From the NCBI RefSeq assembly GCF_013284055.1, contig NZ_CP054143.1, positions 496,001-560,000 on the forward strand: 64,000 nt of DNA, in the 5' to 3' direction. Shown here piece after piece: positions 18,103-26,990 of the stretch; positions within the stretch are counted from its first letter, which is position 1; the number at the start of each line of letters is the position of its first letter. The DNA is from Deefgea piscis (GTDB lineage: Bacteria; Pseudomonadota; Gammaproteobacteria; Burkholderiales; Chitinibacteraceae). A model generated the notes under the pieces. The model did no database searches. It was given only the letters and a program-made list of their open reading frames with translations, and was not told the DNA's origin. The position numbers were made by a program, and so were the translations under genes.

Positions 18103-18200
18103 CTCTAGCTGGCTGAATGTGCAGCGATTTAAACCGCACCAGCGCAGCAAGAAAGCAAACGCTCACAAACCCTAGACCGCGATGGCGACTGGGGTTTTTT
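18103..18200 (+). ncRNA. Candidate small RNA or 5' leader attenuator
   Basis: A possible promoter (AATACA at 18069-18074, 17-base spacer, TAGAAT at 18092-18097) is followed after about 100 bases by a terminator-like hairpin, AACCCTAG / CTGGGGTT, with a T run (18168-18200). No gene ends just before this hairpin. It could be an independent small RNA, or a transcription attenuator in the leader of the radical SAM gene, which starts 95 bases later. No known RNA family is recognised and the -35 is poor. Confidence 0.3.
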
Positions 18201-18295
18201 GTTTTCTGATGGATTTAGTTGCCAATACCTTTGGGTATTTGCGGCTAGATTTTGATATACCTTATTTAGCAGCAGATACCCACTCTAGGCCTGAT

Positions 18296-20203
18296 ATGAG
18301 CAAGATCGATACCGCCCGCGTTTTATCTATCATCCCACCGATGACGCAATTGAATACGCCCTATCCTTCCACCGCGTATTTAACGGGCTTTTTGCGCTCG
18401 CAAGGTGTTCAAGCGCAGCAAAGCGATCTGGCACTGGCCTTGATGCTCAAGCTTTTTTCCAAAGACGGTTTGCTCGACATTCGCAAAAAGATCGACAAAA
18501 TTCCGCCCAAAAAACGCACGCCACAGGTAGCGCTATTTGACGCGACGTTTGATCGCTACCTCAGCACCATTACTCCGACCATGGCGTTTTTGCAGGGCCG
18601 CGATTCCACCATCGGCCACCGCATTTGCAGCCGTAACTTTTTGCCTGAGGGCGAGCGTTTTGCCCAGCTCGATGCCTACGTCGACGATGAGGGGGGCGAT
18701 CCGCTAGCGTGGGCATTTGGTGCGCTCGGCATGCAAGACCGCGCGCGACATTTGGGTACGCTGTATTTAAACGATATCGCCGATGTAATCCGCGAAGCCG
18801 TGGATTCACGCTTTGAATTTGTTCGCTACGCTGAATCGCTAGCCATGTCGCAAGCCACATTTGATCCGCTGGCGCGCGCGTTGGCGGCGCCCACCACACT
18901 GGTTGATGATTATCTAGCCGAACTGACACTGCAATCCGCCCTGCAGCACCAGCCCAATATCGTCTTGCTGTCTGTGCCCTTCCCTGGTGCAGTATATGCC
19001 GCCTTCCGTATTGCCCAAACGATTAGACGGCAATACCCTGATATGGTCATCGCACTCGGTGGCGGTTTTGCCAATACCGAATTGCGCGAACTGAAAGAGC
19101 CGCGGGTTTTTGATTACTTTGATTTCGTCATGCTCGACGCCGGCGAGCGCCCGTTGCTGGCGCTGCTCGAGCACTTAAAAGGCAAACGCTCGCAACAACG
19201 CTTAGTTCGCACCTTTACCCGTGTTGACGGCGCGGTGAAATACATCAACTTTGTCGAGCCAGAAGTGCCGTTTGGCGAGGTCGGTACGCCAACGTGGGAT
19301 GGTTTGCCGCTGGATCGCTACCTATCACTACTCGACATGCTCAATCCAATGCACCGGCTGTGGTCAGATGGCCGCTGGAATAAACTCACCGTGGCGCACG
19401 GCTGCTATTGGAAAAAATGCAGTTTTTGCGATATTACCCTCGATTATATTTCGCGCTATGAAACCACCACCGCCGAAGTGCTGGTCGATCGCATTGAAGC
19501 CATCATCGCCGAAACCGGACAAACCGGTTTTCACTTTGTCGATGAAGCTGCGCCGCCGAAGGCGCTTAAAGCGTTGGCCGAAGAGCTTATTCGCCGCAAT
19601 GTATCGATTTCTTGGTGGGGCAATATTCGCTTTGAAAAAACCTTTAGCCCAGATCTTTGCCGATTGCTCGCCGAAAGTGGCTGTATCGCGATTTCTGGCG
19701 GGCTTGAAGTCGCATCGGATCGTTTACTGACCTTGATGAAAAAAGGCGTGTCGGTCGAGCAAGTGGCCAAAGTGACGCAAAGTTTTACCGAGGCCGGTGT
19801 GCTGGTGCATGCGTATTTGATGTACGGCTTTCCAACGCAAACGGTGCAAGACACCGTGGATGCGCTCGAATACGTGCGGCAACTATTTGATAATGGCTGT
19901 ATTCAATCGGGCTTTTTCCATCGTTTTGCCTGCACGGTGCACTCCCCGGTTGGCAAAAATCCAGAAGAATTTGGCGTCACGCTGGAAAAGCTCCCCGAAA
20001 TCAGTTTTGCCACCAATGATATTGGCTTTATTGATCCTACTGGGGTTGATCACGATGCACTCGGTCGAGCGCTGAATAAAGCGCTGTATAACTATATGCA
20101 CGGCATTGGCTTAGATGACGATGTGCGCGTTTGGTTTGATAGCAAAGTGCCGCGCACCACCATTGCCAAACATCGCCTCGCCAAAGCATTGCAACAATAT
20201 TAA
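18296..20203 (+). CDS. B12-binding-domain radical SAM protein
   Basis: A 635-residue protein. The region about 195-300 (ALQHQPNIVLLSVPFPGAV, then ALGGGFANTELREL) has the Rossmann-like layout of cobalamin-binding domains but without the DxHxxG signature. The radical SAM cluster motif CYWKKCSFC (Cx5Cx2C, an unusual spacing against Cx3Cx2C) opens the SAM barrel, followed by FHFVDEAAPP and SGGLEVASDRLL. Related BchE/P-methylase-like proteins carry out methyl transfer or ring formation; the substrate here is unknown. The ATG at 18296 is preferred because it follows TAGG, and because an upstream ATG at 18182 lies inside a terminator-like hairpin. Confidence 0.8.
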   Translation: MSKIDTARVLSIIPPMTQLNTPYPSTAYLTGFLRSQGVQAQQSDLALALMLKLFSKDGLLDIRKKIDKIPPKKRTPQVALFDATFDRYLSTITPTMAFLQGRDSTIGHRICSRNFLPEGERFAQLDAYVDDEGGDPLAWAFGALGMQDRARHLGTLYLNDIADVIREAVDSRFEFVRYAESLAMSQATFDPLARALAAPTTLVDDYLAELTLQSALQHQPNIVLLSVPFPGAVYAAFRIAQTIRRQYPDMVIALGGGFANTELRELKEPRVFDYFDFVMLDAGERPLLALLEHLKGKRSQQRLVRTFTRVDGAVKYINFVEPEVPFGEVGTPTWDGLPLDRYLSLLDMLNPMHRLWSDGRWNKLTVAHGCYWKKCSFCDITLDYISRYETTTAEVLVDRIEAIIAETGQTGFHFVDEAAPPKALKALAEELIRRNVSISWWGNIRFEKTFSPDLCRLLAESGCIAISGGLEVASDRLLTLMKKGVSVEQVAKVTQSFTEAGVLVHAYLMYGFPTQTVQDTVDALEYVRQLFDNGCIQSGFFHRFACTVHSPVGKNPEEFGVTLEKLPEISFATNDIGFIDPTGVDHDALGRALNKALYNYMHGIGLDDDVRVWFDSKVPRTTIAKHRLAKALQQY

Positions 20204-20272
20204 GTCGACGCGACCATCGTTGCATATTCGTAATCAAACGATGGTCGGTCTTGAACCAGTAGCTGCAACCGG

Positions 20273-20566
20273 TTAAATAATGCGTTGAATCGACAGTAAC
20301 GGAATGCGCTGTCTTTGCTCGATACAATCGCTATCACCCGCCTCATATTCACGACAAATCCAAGGGCGCTGCGCATAAATCGTACACAGCATATTGCTAC
20401 GATTAAGCGCCGCGCACCAACCATCAGCCAAGCGATGCATAATCTCGCCACCCCAAGCATCGACTTCAATCAACTCCGCAGGCACGTCATCATCACCCGC
20501 AATCAGCATCACTTCTAATTGGCAACAACAGGCTTTACAACTACTACACGATACAGCATCAGACAT
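20273..20566 (-). CDS. YkgJ-family cysteine-cluster protein
   Basis: A 97-residue protein with the YkgJ pattern of metal-binding cysteines: CSSCKACCC near the N-terminus, then C-x8-C (CAALNRSNMLC) and C-x8-C (CREYEAGDSDC). Such proteins are annotated as zinc- or iron-chelating; the function is unknown. The ATG at 20566 is preceded by a strong GGAGG. It is convergent with the radical SAM gene. Confidence 0.85.
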   Translation of the reverse strand: MSDAVSCSSCKACCCQLEVMLIAGDDDVPAELIEVDAWGGEIMHRLADGWCAALNRSNMLCTIYAQRPWICREYEAGDSDCIEQRQRIPLLSIQRII

Positions 20567-20929
20567 AGACCTCCATGGGTATATTACTACAACCTATATT
20601 AAATAATACTTACTGTCACATACCCTTAAATACTAGAGTTGTTCCGATTACGTTTTGATAGTTTTTTAAGTGCCTGCGGCACGGCTATTTACAGTCGCAA
20701 TCCGCGACGGGGACCCCTTTCTTTGCGTCGCCAAAGAAAGGGGGAAAGAAAGGCGACCCGAGCGCGCCCAGCTCCGCTGTGCCCTCGATCGTCGTGAGCC
20801 AAACGATAAGACGGTTTGTCTCTCTCCTCACTCGGTGCGCTTGGACGGGTTTTTAAGCCCCAGCCCAACGAGCGCGGCACGGCATAAACAACAAATCTAC
20901 GCATAACCAACGATTAAACAATCCGTTGT
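20567..20929. other. Intergenic region with a non-coding repeat element
   Basis: These 363 bases between two minus-strand genes are mostly filled by the element at 20670-20886; open frames in it on both strands are low-complexity and not credible. Confidence 0.6.
20670..20886. repeat. Widespread-type intergenic element with a 12-bp hairpin
   Basis: The stretch begins near GCCTGCGGCACGG and contains a perfect hairpin CCCCTTTCTTTG (20714-20725) / CAAAGAAAGGGG (20732-20743) followed by GAAAGAAAGGCGACCCG. Similar CTTTCTTTG...CAAAGAAAG...GAAAGGCGACCC sequences are, from memory, scattered between genes in many beta- and gammaproteobacteria. Base use is more GC-rich than the neighbours. Confidence 0.6.
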
Positions 20930-21868
20930 TTAGCGAATATACGGTAAAACAATGTCGTCACTACGACTGGCCCCTGCAGTGACGCTGCGGCAAAGCTCTA
21001 AAAAAGCCGTAATCCCTGCCGTGCGATATTTTTGCTTGTGTAGCACAAAATGAAACTGCCGCGCTAAATCCAAACCCGCTACTGGCAATTCCACCAAGCT
21101 GCCACGGCGAAATGCTTCTTTTAGCGCCAGCCGTGAAATACAACCAATTCCCAAACCCGACTCAACCGCGCGTTTAATCGCCTCGGTATGCTCCAGCTCT
21201 AAGCGGATGTCGAGCTTGGATTGCACATGCCGCATGGCGTAATCAAAGGTTTGCCGAGTACCCGAACCGGATTCACGAACAATCCAAGACGCGGCCAGCA
21301 AATCAGCAAAATCAATCTCACCGCCTTGCTGCAATTTATGCGCCAAGGGATGTTCTGGCGCAGCAAATACGGCTAATTCATCGGCAATCCAGGGAATCAC
21401 ATCCAAATCGGCATGCTGACAATCGCCTTCAATCAAACCTAAGTCCAGCTCATAATGCGCCACTTGCCGCACAATATGTGCGGTATTGTGCACCCCTAAT
21501 GAAACACGGCAGCCCGGATGCTGCCGCATAAAATCACCAATGAGTAAGGTGGCCAGATAATTACCAATGGTCAGCGTCGCACCGACACGCATCGGGCCAA
21601 ACCCCGAACGCCCCGCCAACAAAGCGTCAATTTCTGCCGCATGATCGAGTAACTGGATAGCTTGTGGTAATAAAGCTGCGCCCAATTCATTAAGTTGCAA
21701 GCGTTTGCCAATCCGATCAAATAAGCGCCGATCATACACCCGCTCTAATTCAGATAGCGCGGTGCTGGTCGCCGATTGCGATAAACCCACGCATTCTGCG
21801 GCCCGCGACACGCTTTCGCCACGACCTACGGCCACAAACACCTCTAACTGGCGTAGGGTGAATTTCAT
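20930..21868 (-). CDS. LysR-family transcriptional regulator
   Basis: A 312-residue LysR regulator. Residues 1-60 are the winged helix-turn-helix (LRQLEVFVAVGRGESVSRAAE, then LSQSATSTALSELE), and residues about 90-295 are the periplasmic-binding-fold effector domain. The pattern (SGSGTRQTFD, LGIGCISRLAL) resembles the CysB/YeiE-like branch, but the effector cannot be told. It lies divergent to the TPR-GGDEF gene with a 184-base gap, which could be a shared control region. Confidence 0.92.
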   Translation of the reverse strand: MKFTLRQLEVFVAVGRGESVSRAAECVGLSQSATSTALSELERVYDRRLFDRIGKRLQLNELGAALLPQAIQLLDHAAEIDALLAGRSGFGPMRVGATLTIGNYLATLLIGDFMRQHPGCRVSLGVHNTAHIVRQVAHYELDLGLIEGDCQHADLDVIPWIADELAVFAAPEHPLAHKLQQGGEIDFADLLAASWIVRESGSGTRQTFDYAMRHVQSKLDIRLELEHTEAIKRAVESGLGIGCISRLALKEAFRRGSLVELPVAGLDLARQFHFVLHKQKYRTAGITAFLELCRSVTAGASRSDDIVLPYIR

Positions 21869-22052
21869 TTCGATACCTTCAATTGATTTTTAAAATTCAA
21901 TCTGCACTATAAATATCTGATTCGCTGACAGCAAGCGTTTATAATTTAAAGCTTCTGATCGTTAAATCGTTTCACTGGGTCGTTGATAAAACCCAGCAGC
22001 TTGATGCCCTTGTTGGCCCGCGACGATCACCGACTTTATTGATTGATAACGT

Positions 22053-23663
22053 ATGCAAATGACTCTCGACGCTCAGCCCCATCTTGAGCAAAGCATCGCC
22101 GCTGCTCGCGCCTGTTTTATTGCCGATTGCACTCAAAGTGTGGCCATTTTACTGCCGGTCATTGCCCAGGCCCAAGACGCCCCGCAAGCCGAACTCAATG
22201 CACAATTACTTTTAGCTCAGTGCTACTGGGCATTAGACGATAGCGTAGCAGGCCATACGGCCTTAGATCGGGCTGAGACGCTGATAAAAAGCCAAAAATC
22301 ACCCCGTCAGCATGCCGAATATGAGCATGCCCGCGCGCAATTATTGCTGTCGAGTAACCAATACCTTGCCGCACTTAAATTGTGGATGAGCTGCTTAAAA
22401 AAAGCGTTGCCATTACACGCCTACGATTTATATGTCCACGCCTGTATTGGTATCGGCAATATCTACTGCGCCTATCAACAATATGGCGATGCCTTGCACT
22501 GGCATGAAATGGCCTTAGAGTTTGCACCGCATAGCCAGCAATATGAATTGCTCGCCAATAGTTATTTACACGTCGCAGCCGATTTAAATCTGTTAGGCGA
22601 ATACGAAATTGCGCTGTCTTTATCCACGCAAGGCGAGGAGATTTTTTTATCTAGCCAGCATAAAGCATGGCTAGCTGAATGGTATAGCTATAGAGGTGAA
22701 GCTCATCTTGAGCTAGCTGAATATACCCAAGCAAAAACTTGGCTACACACCGCGTGGGACTTAAATCAAAAGCTCAATTATCGCTGGTGCCAAGCCAATA
22801 ATTTGCTAGCCTTAGGCCGCGTATATATGGCGACCCAAGAGCCGCAATCGGCCAAGCAGTATCTACTGATGGCACTCAATCTGATCCAATCGTTTGAATC
22901 CAATCCATTGCGGCTCAAGGCTTATCACTTGTTAGCGCAATTGGGTGAAGAAATCGCCGACTTTAAAATGGCGTGGGAATACCGCCGCCAATACCAACAT
23001 TTGGCACTGCAAGACGCACAACAAATTGCCAAAGATAAAATCACCTCGGCACTCGAGCGCAGAATGAAAGAGCTCGATATTCAATTGCTGTTTTTACAAA
23101 CGCGGCAAGAAAACATCATCTTGCGGCAAAAAAGCTCCGCTGATTCTGAATTACTCAGCTCACTGCGCAGCGCCACTTTGCAAGACCCATTAACTGGCCT
23201 GAGTAATCGCCGCCATCTCGAACAAGAAATGCCCAGAATGTATCAGCGCTGTATCGAAGAGCAGCGTCCATTTTCCGTACTGATGGTCGATTTAGATCAT
23301 TTCAAACACATTAACGATCGCTTCGGCCATCCGATTGGCGATATCGTTATTCAAAATACCGCGCAGATTTTGCTGCAATCTTGCCGCAGTGGCGATCTGA
23401 TTGTCCGTTACGGCGGAGAGGAATTTGTGCTCTTACTGCCTGGCGCAGCCGGCAACACCGCCTCAGAGATTGCCGAGCGAATTCGGCAAAGAGTTGAAAC
23501 CCATTCTTGGCAAGACAGCCATATCGATTTACGCGTCAGCGCCAGCATTGGTGCTGCCGAATATCACGATGAGCCCGATGCCCAAACCTTGATCAAACAC
23601 GCTGATCAAGCGCTGTATCAAGCCAAACACCTGGGCCGTAACCGTGTGGAGTTATATCGATGA
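22053..23663 (+). CDS. TPR-domain diguanylate cyclase (GGDEF)
   Basis: A 536-residue cytoplasmic protein. Residues about 10-330 are a series of TPR-like helical repeats; a coiled coil (about 335-375) joins them to a GGDEF domain (about 378-536). The active site is GGEEF (454-458) and a canonical inhibitory RxxD site (RSGD, 445-448) lies five residues before it, so this is probably an active, product-inhibited cyclase making c-di-GMP. No signal peptide or membrane helix is seen, so the TPRs may bind a protein partner. The next gene overlaps it (ATGA) and encodes a related TPR protein. Confidence 0.92.
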   Translation: MQMTLDAQPHLEQSIAAARACFIADCTQSVAILLPVIAQAQDAPQAELNAQLLLAQCYWALDDSVAGHTALDRAETLIKSQKSPRQHAEYEHARAQLLLSSNQYLAALKLWMSCLKKALPLHAYDLYVHACIGIGNIYCAYQQYGDALHWHEMALEFAPHSQQYELLANSYLHVAADLNLLGEYEIALSLSTQGEEIFLSSQHKAWLAEWYSYRGEAHLELAEYTQAKTWLHTAWDLNQKLNYRWCQANNLLALGRVYMATQEPQSAKQYLLMALNLIQSFESNPLRLKAYHLLAQLGEEIADFKMAWEYRRQYQHLALQDAQQIAKDKITSALERRMKELDIQLLFLQTRQENIILRQKSSADSELLSSLRSATLQDPLTGLSNRRHLEQEMPRMYQRCIEEQRPFSVLMVDLDHFKHINDRFGHPIGDIVIQNTAQILLQSCRSGDLIVRYGGEEFVLLLPGAAGNTASEIAERIRQRVETHSWQDSHIDLRVSASIGAAEYHDEPDAQTLIKHADQALYQAKHLGRNRVELYR

Positions 23664-24754
23664 TCTGTGAAACAGCAACTAGCGATCTGGCACTACTACG
23701 CCATGCCCTCCACCGCGATCACGATACCGCCGAGATAGACCACGTCATTCGACACGCCAAAAAAACGCATCAATTATCGCTATTGGCACAAGCGCTACTG
23801 TGTCGTGGTGAATATTTAATCGATATCGGCGAGCAACCCAGCGCCGCCAGCAAAGACTTTCGCGAGGCCGGCATACTCGCCCGCCAACTCAATGACTGGT
23901 CTTTACTCGCCCAAACATTACATTGGCAAGCGCAATGCCAATTGCACTTGGGCGAATACATGCGTGCGCTGGATATTTGGTTGCAAGCCCTACAAACAGC
24001 CATCGACGCGGAAGATCATCCCGCTTTTGTGCGCAGCTACTCGGGAATTGCTCAGGTTTGCTTAGTGTTTGGTCAAGCCGAGCTCGCGCTTGAGTACCAA
24101 CAACGCGCTTTTGATTTAGCCGCCAACATCGACGATGCCACGCTGTTTACTGATTGCCAGCTGGCTTTAATCGCCAATTGCTACCAGCTCAAGCATTACA
24201 CTGAAGTCGAGCGGCTATTGGCACAATTAGCTGAGCATCTGGCAAGAAATCCGCGCATCGAAGCCCAAGCTGAATTTCATATTTATACCGGCTTAGTGTT
24301 ATTTGATCACCACCAGCTCACCGCAGCATTTGATCAATTGCAAACGGCAAAAACATTAGCGCAAAACTACGGTGGTTTATGGTGCCGATCTTTAGTGGCC
24401 TTAATTTTAGGGCGCATTTATTTACACCAAAATCAACACGATGCCGCACGGCAATCACTTGAGTTTTGCCTTGAATTGGGCGAACAAATTCGTGGCTTTA
24501 ATATGAGCCAACAAGCACATGAATTGCTTGAAAAGCTATGCATTGAACAAGGCGACTTCCAAAGTGCCCTAAGCCACCTCAAAGCGGGTCACGCCAAACA
24601 GCTACAGCAACTGCAATCCAAAGCCGAAAGAAAATTGCAGCGCATTTCACAAAAACAGCTCAACCCACTTGAGCTTGAACTGCGCTTAGCCTTAAGCCGA
24701 ATTCGCTATCAAGCCAAATCAGTGAGCAATCTACACAGCAATTACAATGGATAA
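23660..24754 (+). CDS. TPR-repeat protein lacking an output domain
   Basis: A 364-residue, mainly helical protein with TPR-like repeats similar in style to the N-terminal half of the preceding cyclase (repeated A-x-x-L...Y/F...A...A patterns such as GEYMRALDIWLQALQTA and GQAELALEYQQRAFDLA). It ends in a coiled coil matching the linker position of the cyclase, but no GGDEF domain follows. The overlapping ATGA start indicates coupled translation with the cyclase. A role as partner or regulator of the cyclase is an inference from this arrangement. Confidence 0.75.
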   Translation: MICETATSDLALLRHALHRDHDTAEIDHVIRHAKKTHQLSLLAQALLCRGEYLIDIGEQPSAASKDFREAGILARQLNDWSLLAQTLHWQAQCQLHLGEYMRALDIWLQALQTAIDAEDHPAFVRSYSGIAQVCLVFGQAELALEYQQRAFDLAANIDDATLFTDCQLALIANCYQLKHYTEVERLLAQLAEHLARNPRIEAQAEFHIYTGLVLFDHHQLTAAFDQLQTAKTLAQNYGGLWCRSLVALILGRIYLHQNQHDAARQSLEFCLELGEQIRGFNMSQQAHELLEKLCIEQGDFQSALSHLKAGHAKQLQQLQSKAERKLQRISQKQLNPLELELRLALSRIRYQAKSVSNLHSNYNG

Positions 24755-24850
24755 ATAGCAACAAGCTGACAAAAATAATATGACTTCTGCTTAGTACTGA
24801 TAAGCTATCATTCAAGCATCTTAATGATTTATCATTTTTGGAGTAAGCTA

Positions 24851-25600
24851 ATGCAATTAAAAACAAGTTGGCTAGGCTTGGCACTACTGCCACTGAGCGT
24901 TTCGCTATGGGCTAGTGATAACCAGCCACTCGAAGCAGCAGTTAATCCATTGGTGGTAGCTAAAGCGGTTGAAATCGGCAATTACCTACGTAGCTTGCCC
25001 AAGGCCGAGGTTAAAGCCGCTATCACGCAAGATATTTTGTCGCCATCAGGCCAAATGATTCAAACCATGGGCAATAGCACGATGCTCATTGATGGCAACA
25101 ATAAACTCTATGTAAAAATAAATAGCGACAATTTAAATCGCGAATATTTTTATAACGGCAAGCAATTAACGCAATACTCCCCCACCTTGCATTACTACAC
25201 CACGGTTGATGTTGCCAGCAATACCAGCGATATGCTCAATCAAGTCAAAAACTACTATGCGCTGAATATTCCACTCAAATCATTATTTGATATTGGCAAA
25301 GACCAAGCCGTACTCAATCAATTAACCTTGGCTGAATACGTTGGTGTCAGCAAAATTAATGGTCAATTATGTGATCATTTAGTGTTTGCTCAGGCAGAAT
25401 CCGTGTGGCAATTATGGACTAGCCGCAGCAAGCCATCCCTACCTTGCAAGGTGCTGATTACCGATAGCAGTAAGCCTAATCGCCCGGCACTCTCCGAAAC
25501 CTATACTTGGAATCTGAAGCCTAAGCTCAATAACCGCGAATTTACCTTTAAAGCTAAAGCAGGTGATATTGCGATTCCATTTAAAAAAGCGGCAGAATAA
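24851..25600 (+). CDS. DUF2092-like predicted periplasmic protein
   Basis: A 249-residue exported protein: signal peptide MQLKTSWLGLALLPLSVSLWA followed by a beta-rich domain with YFYNGKQLTQYSPTLHYYTTVD, VGVSKINGQLCDHLVF and QLWTSRSKPSLPCKVLIT. This pattern fits the DUF2092 family of predicted periplasmic, outer-membrane-lipid-related proteins of unknown role; the fold resembles LolA/LolB. The ATG at 24851 follows GGAGTAAG; an upstream start would spoil the signal peptide. It lies 10 bases before the next gene, so the two form an operon. Confidence 0.75.
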   Translation: MQLKTSWLGLALLPLSVSLWASDNQPLEAAVNPLVVAKAVEIGNYLRSLPKAEVKAAITQDILSPSGQMIQTMGNSTMLIDGNNKLYVKINSDNLNREYFYNGKQLTQYSPTLHYYTTVDVASNTSDMLNQVKNYYALNIPLKSLFDIGKDQAVLNQLTLAEYVGVSKINGQLCDHLVFAQAESVWQLWTSRSKPSLPCKVLITDSSKPNRPALSETYTWNLKPKLNNREFTFKAKAGDIAIPFKKAAE

Positions 25601-25610
25601 GGGGCACATT

Positions 25611-26126
25611 ATGTTTAAATTCGCAACAAAAGCCAGCATCCTGACACTGAGCGCCGTGGCTTTAATCAGCCTCGGTATGCCAATCCAAGCACAAGCTAAA
25701 GGCGATCACCAAAAAGGCGCTCGACCTGCTGCCGCTAACAAAAATAATAAAGCGACTAACAATCGCAGCAACAACAAAAACGACCAGCGCAATAATAATA
25801 AAAACGATCATCGAAATAACAATATTAAAAACACCAATGTCAGCAACAATAACGTTAATGTGAATGTCGATAATAACGGCGGCTACCGTCATGGCGGTTA
25901 TTATGACGATGACTATCATCCGGTTGCGACCGCAGTGGCAGTCACTGCTGCTGTCGCGGTCACCTCAGCAGTGATTGGCAGTATTGTGAATGCGAACCAA
26001 ATGCCGAGTAATTGTGTTCAAGTGATGCGCGGGAATACGGCGTATATGCAATGCGGATCAACCTGGTATCAACCGCAATATCAAGGCAGTAATGTGACTT
26101 ATATTGTGGTCAACCAACCCTATTAA
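25611..26126 (+). CDS. Exported Asn-rich small protein of unknown function
   Basis: A 171-residue protein with a signal peptide (about 1-26), a low-complexity Asn/Lys/Arg-rich stretch (about 35-85, repeats of NNN and KND), a GGYRHGGYYDDDYHP patch, and a hydrophobic Ala/Val segment (about 103-125) that may be a membrane helix. The C-terminal part holds two Cys (NCVQ, QCGS), which could form a disulfide, and ends in a tyrosine-rich segment. Its partner is the DUF2092-like gene upstream. I do not recognise a function. Confidence 0.7.
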   Translation: MFKFATKASILTLSAVALISLGMPIQAQAKGDHQKGARPAAANKNNKATNNRSNNKNDQRNNNKNDHRNNNIKNTNVSNNNVNVNVDNNGGYRHGGYYDDDYHPVATAVAVTAAVAVTSAVIGSIVNANQMPSNCVQVMRGNTAYMQCGSTWYQPQYQGSNVTYIVVNQPY

Positions 26127-26156
26127 TTTACGGTAGGGATGATTGATCCATTTTTA

Positions 26157-26193
26157 GATAAAAAAAATAGGCCATTTCATTTGGCCTATTTTT
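26157..26193. terminator. Bidirectional terminator
   Basis: Stem AAAAATAGGCCA / TGGCCTATTTTT around a short loop, between convergent genes, with A-rich and T-rich flanks that could serve both directions. Confidence 0.85.
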
Positions 26194-26258
26194 AATTGCA
26201 ATTGATTATTGCTCATCTTGATATTCAACCGAAAAATACCCCAAGGCAGCGACTGAAA

Positions 26259-26519
26259 TTACCAAACCGATGCGTTGGATTTTTTAGTACGGCAATCGGC
26301 TTTCATTTTTTGCTTGGCAGCAGTGCGCTCAGCAGGGGTCATCACGCCATTTTTATCAGCATCAACAAAATCAAAAAAGGCTTCCATTTTTTTGAGATAG
26401 TCCGTTTTTGTCACTTCTACTTTTGGCATCACACGTGGACCATCATCACAGTCGGCGTAAGCCATGGTAGAACCCAAAACGGCGGTGGCCAGCAATGTGG
26501 CTTGAATCAAATGACGCAT
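26259..26519 (-). CDS. Small exported EF-hand protein
   Basis: An 86-residue protein with a signal peptide (MRHLIQATLLATAVLGSTMAYA) and one canonical EF-hand loop, DADKNGVMTPAE (53-64), with all calcium ligands present. Two cysteines (C24 and one near the end) could form a disulfide. A small periplasmic calcium-binding protein is likely; the role is unknown. The ATG follows AGGAG. Confidence 0.8.
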   Translation of the reverse strand: MRHLIQATLLATAVLGSTMAYADCDDGPRVMPKVEVTKTDYLKKMEAFFDFVDADKNGVMTPAERTAAKQKMKADCRTKKSNASVW

Positions 26520-26655
26520 TGAAATCTCCTATTGAAACCGCTAAATACGGTTCTTTTTGAGTATAACAAAGCAAATCCAACACTCAAGCCATAGTTTGCT
26601 TTATTTATTAGTAAAAATAACCATAGTTATTTGTAATAAATAAGCGATTAATTGC

Positions 26656-26913
26656 TTATTGTTTCACCATGGAATGTGTCAGTAGTTTTTGATTTACAAA
26701 TTGTGCGGTGATTTGCACTTTACCGTCTTTCCAGCTGGCAGTTTCACCTTGAATACCTAAGAAGCCACCCGATTCACTCTGAGTCGGCTCGCCTAAAATG
26801 GCCACCACTTCTGCACGGCTCATGCCGGTTGTGACTTTGTTGTAATTCTCGACGGTGATTTTGCTACATGCCATCAGCAGCACCAGCAAAGATAAAATGA
26901 CGTAACGTTTCAT
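26656..26913 (-). CDS. Small lipoprotein of the BamE/DUF3862 type
   Basis: An 85-residue lipoprotein: signal MKRYVILSLLVLLMAC with lipidated Cys16, then the BamE-like fold signature NYNKVTTGMSRAEVVAILGEP, and a W-containing strand ASWKDGKVQITAQFVNQKL. DUF3862 proteins share the SmpA/OmlA fold; the role is unknown. The ATG at 26913 follows AAGGAC; a longer open frame upstream comes from the end of purL and is rejected. Confidence 0.8.
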   Translation of the reverse strand: MKRYVILSLLVLLMACSKITVENYNKVTTGMSRAEVVAILGEPTQSESGGFLGIQGETASWKDGKVQITAQFVNQKLLTHSMVKQ

Positions 26914-26932
26914 ACTGTTTGTCCTTGATTTC

Positions 26933-26966
26933 AAATAAAAAAAACAAGCAGCCCGTAGGCTGCTTG
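26933..26966 (-). terminator. Rho-independent terminator of purL
   Basis: On the minus strand, CAAGCAGCC / GGCTGCTTG with a short loop and a long T run, 25 bases after the purL stop. Confidence 0.88.
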
Positions 26967-26990
26967 TCATCGTAGTAATTACCGAGCGGA

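Larger units (their letters stand above)
17646..18295. other. Intergenic region between the chemoreceptor and radical SAM genes
   Basis: These 650 bases contain an 11-bp perfect inverted repeat without a T tract at 17658-17692 (CATGGCATCGA / TCGATGCCATG), the tRNA-Leu end copy at 17749-17802, and a candidate promoter-to-terminator unit at 18069-18200. On the minus strand around 17810-18030 there are short open stretches without a start codon that I cannot assign; they may be decayed coding sequence. Confidence 0.5.
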
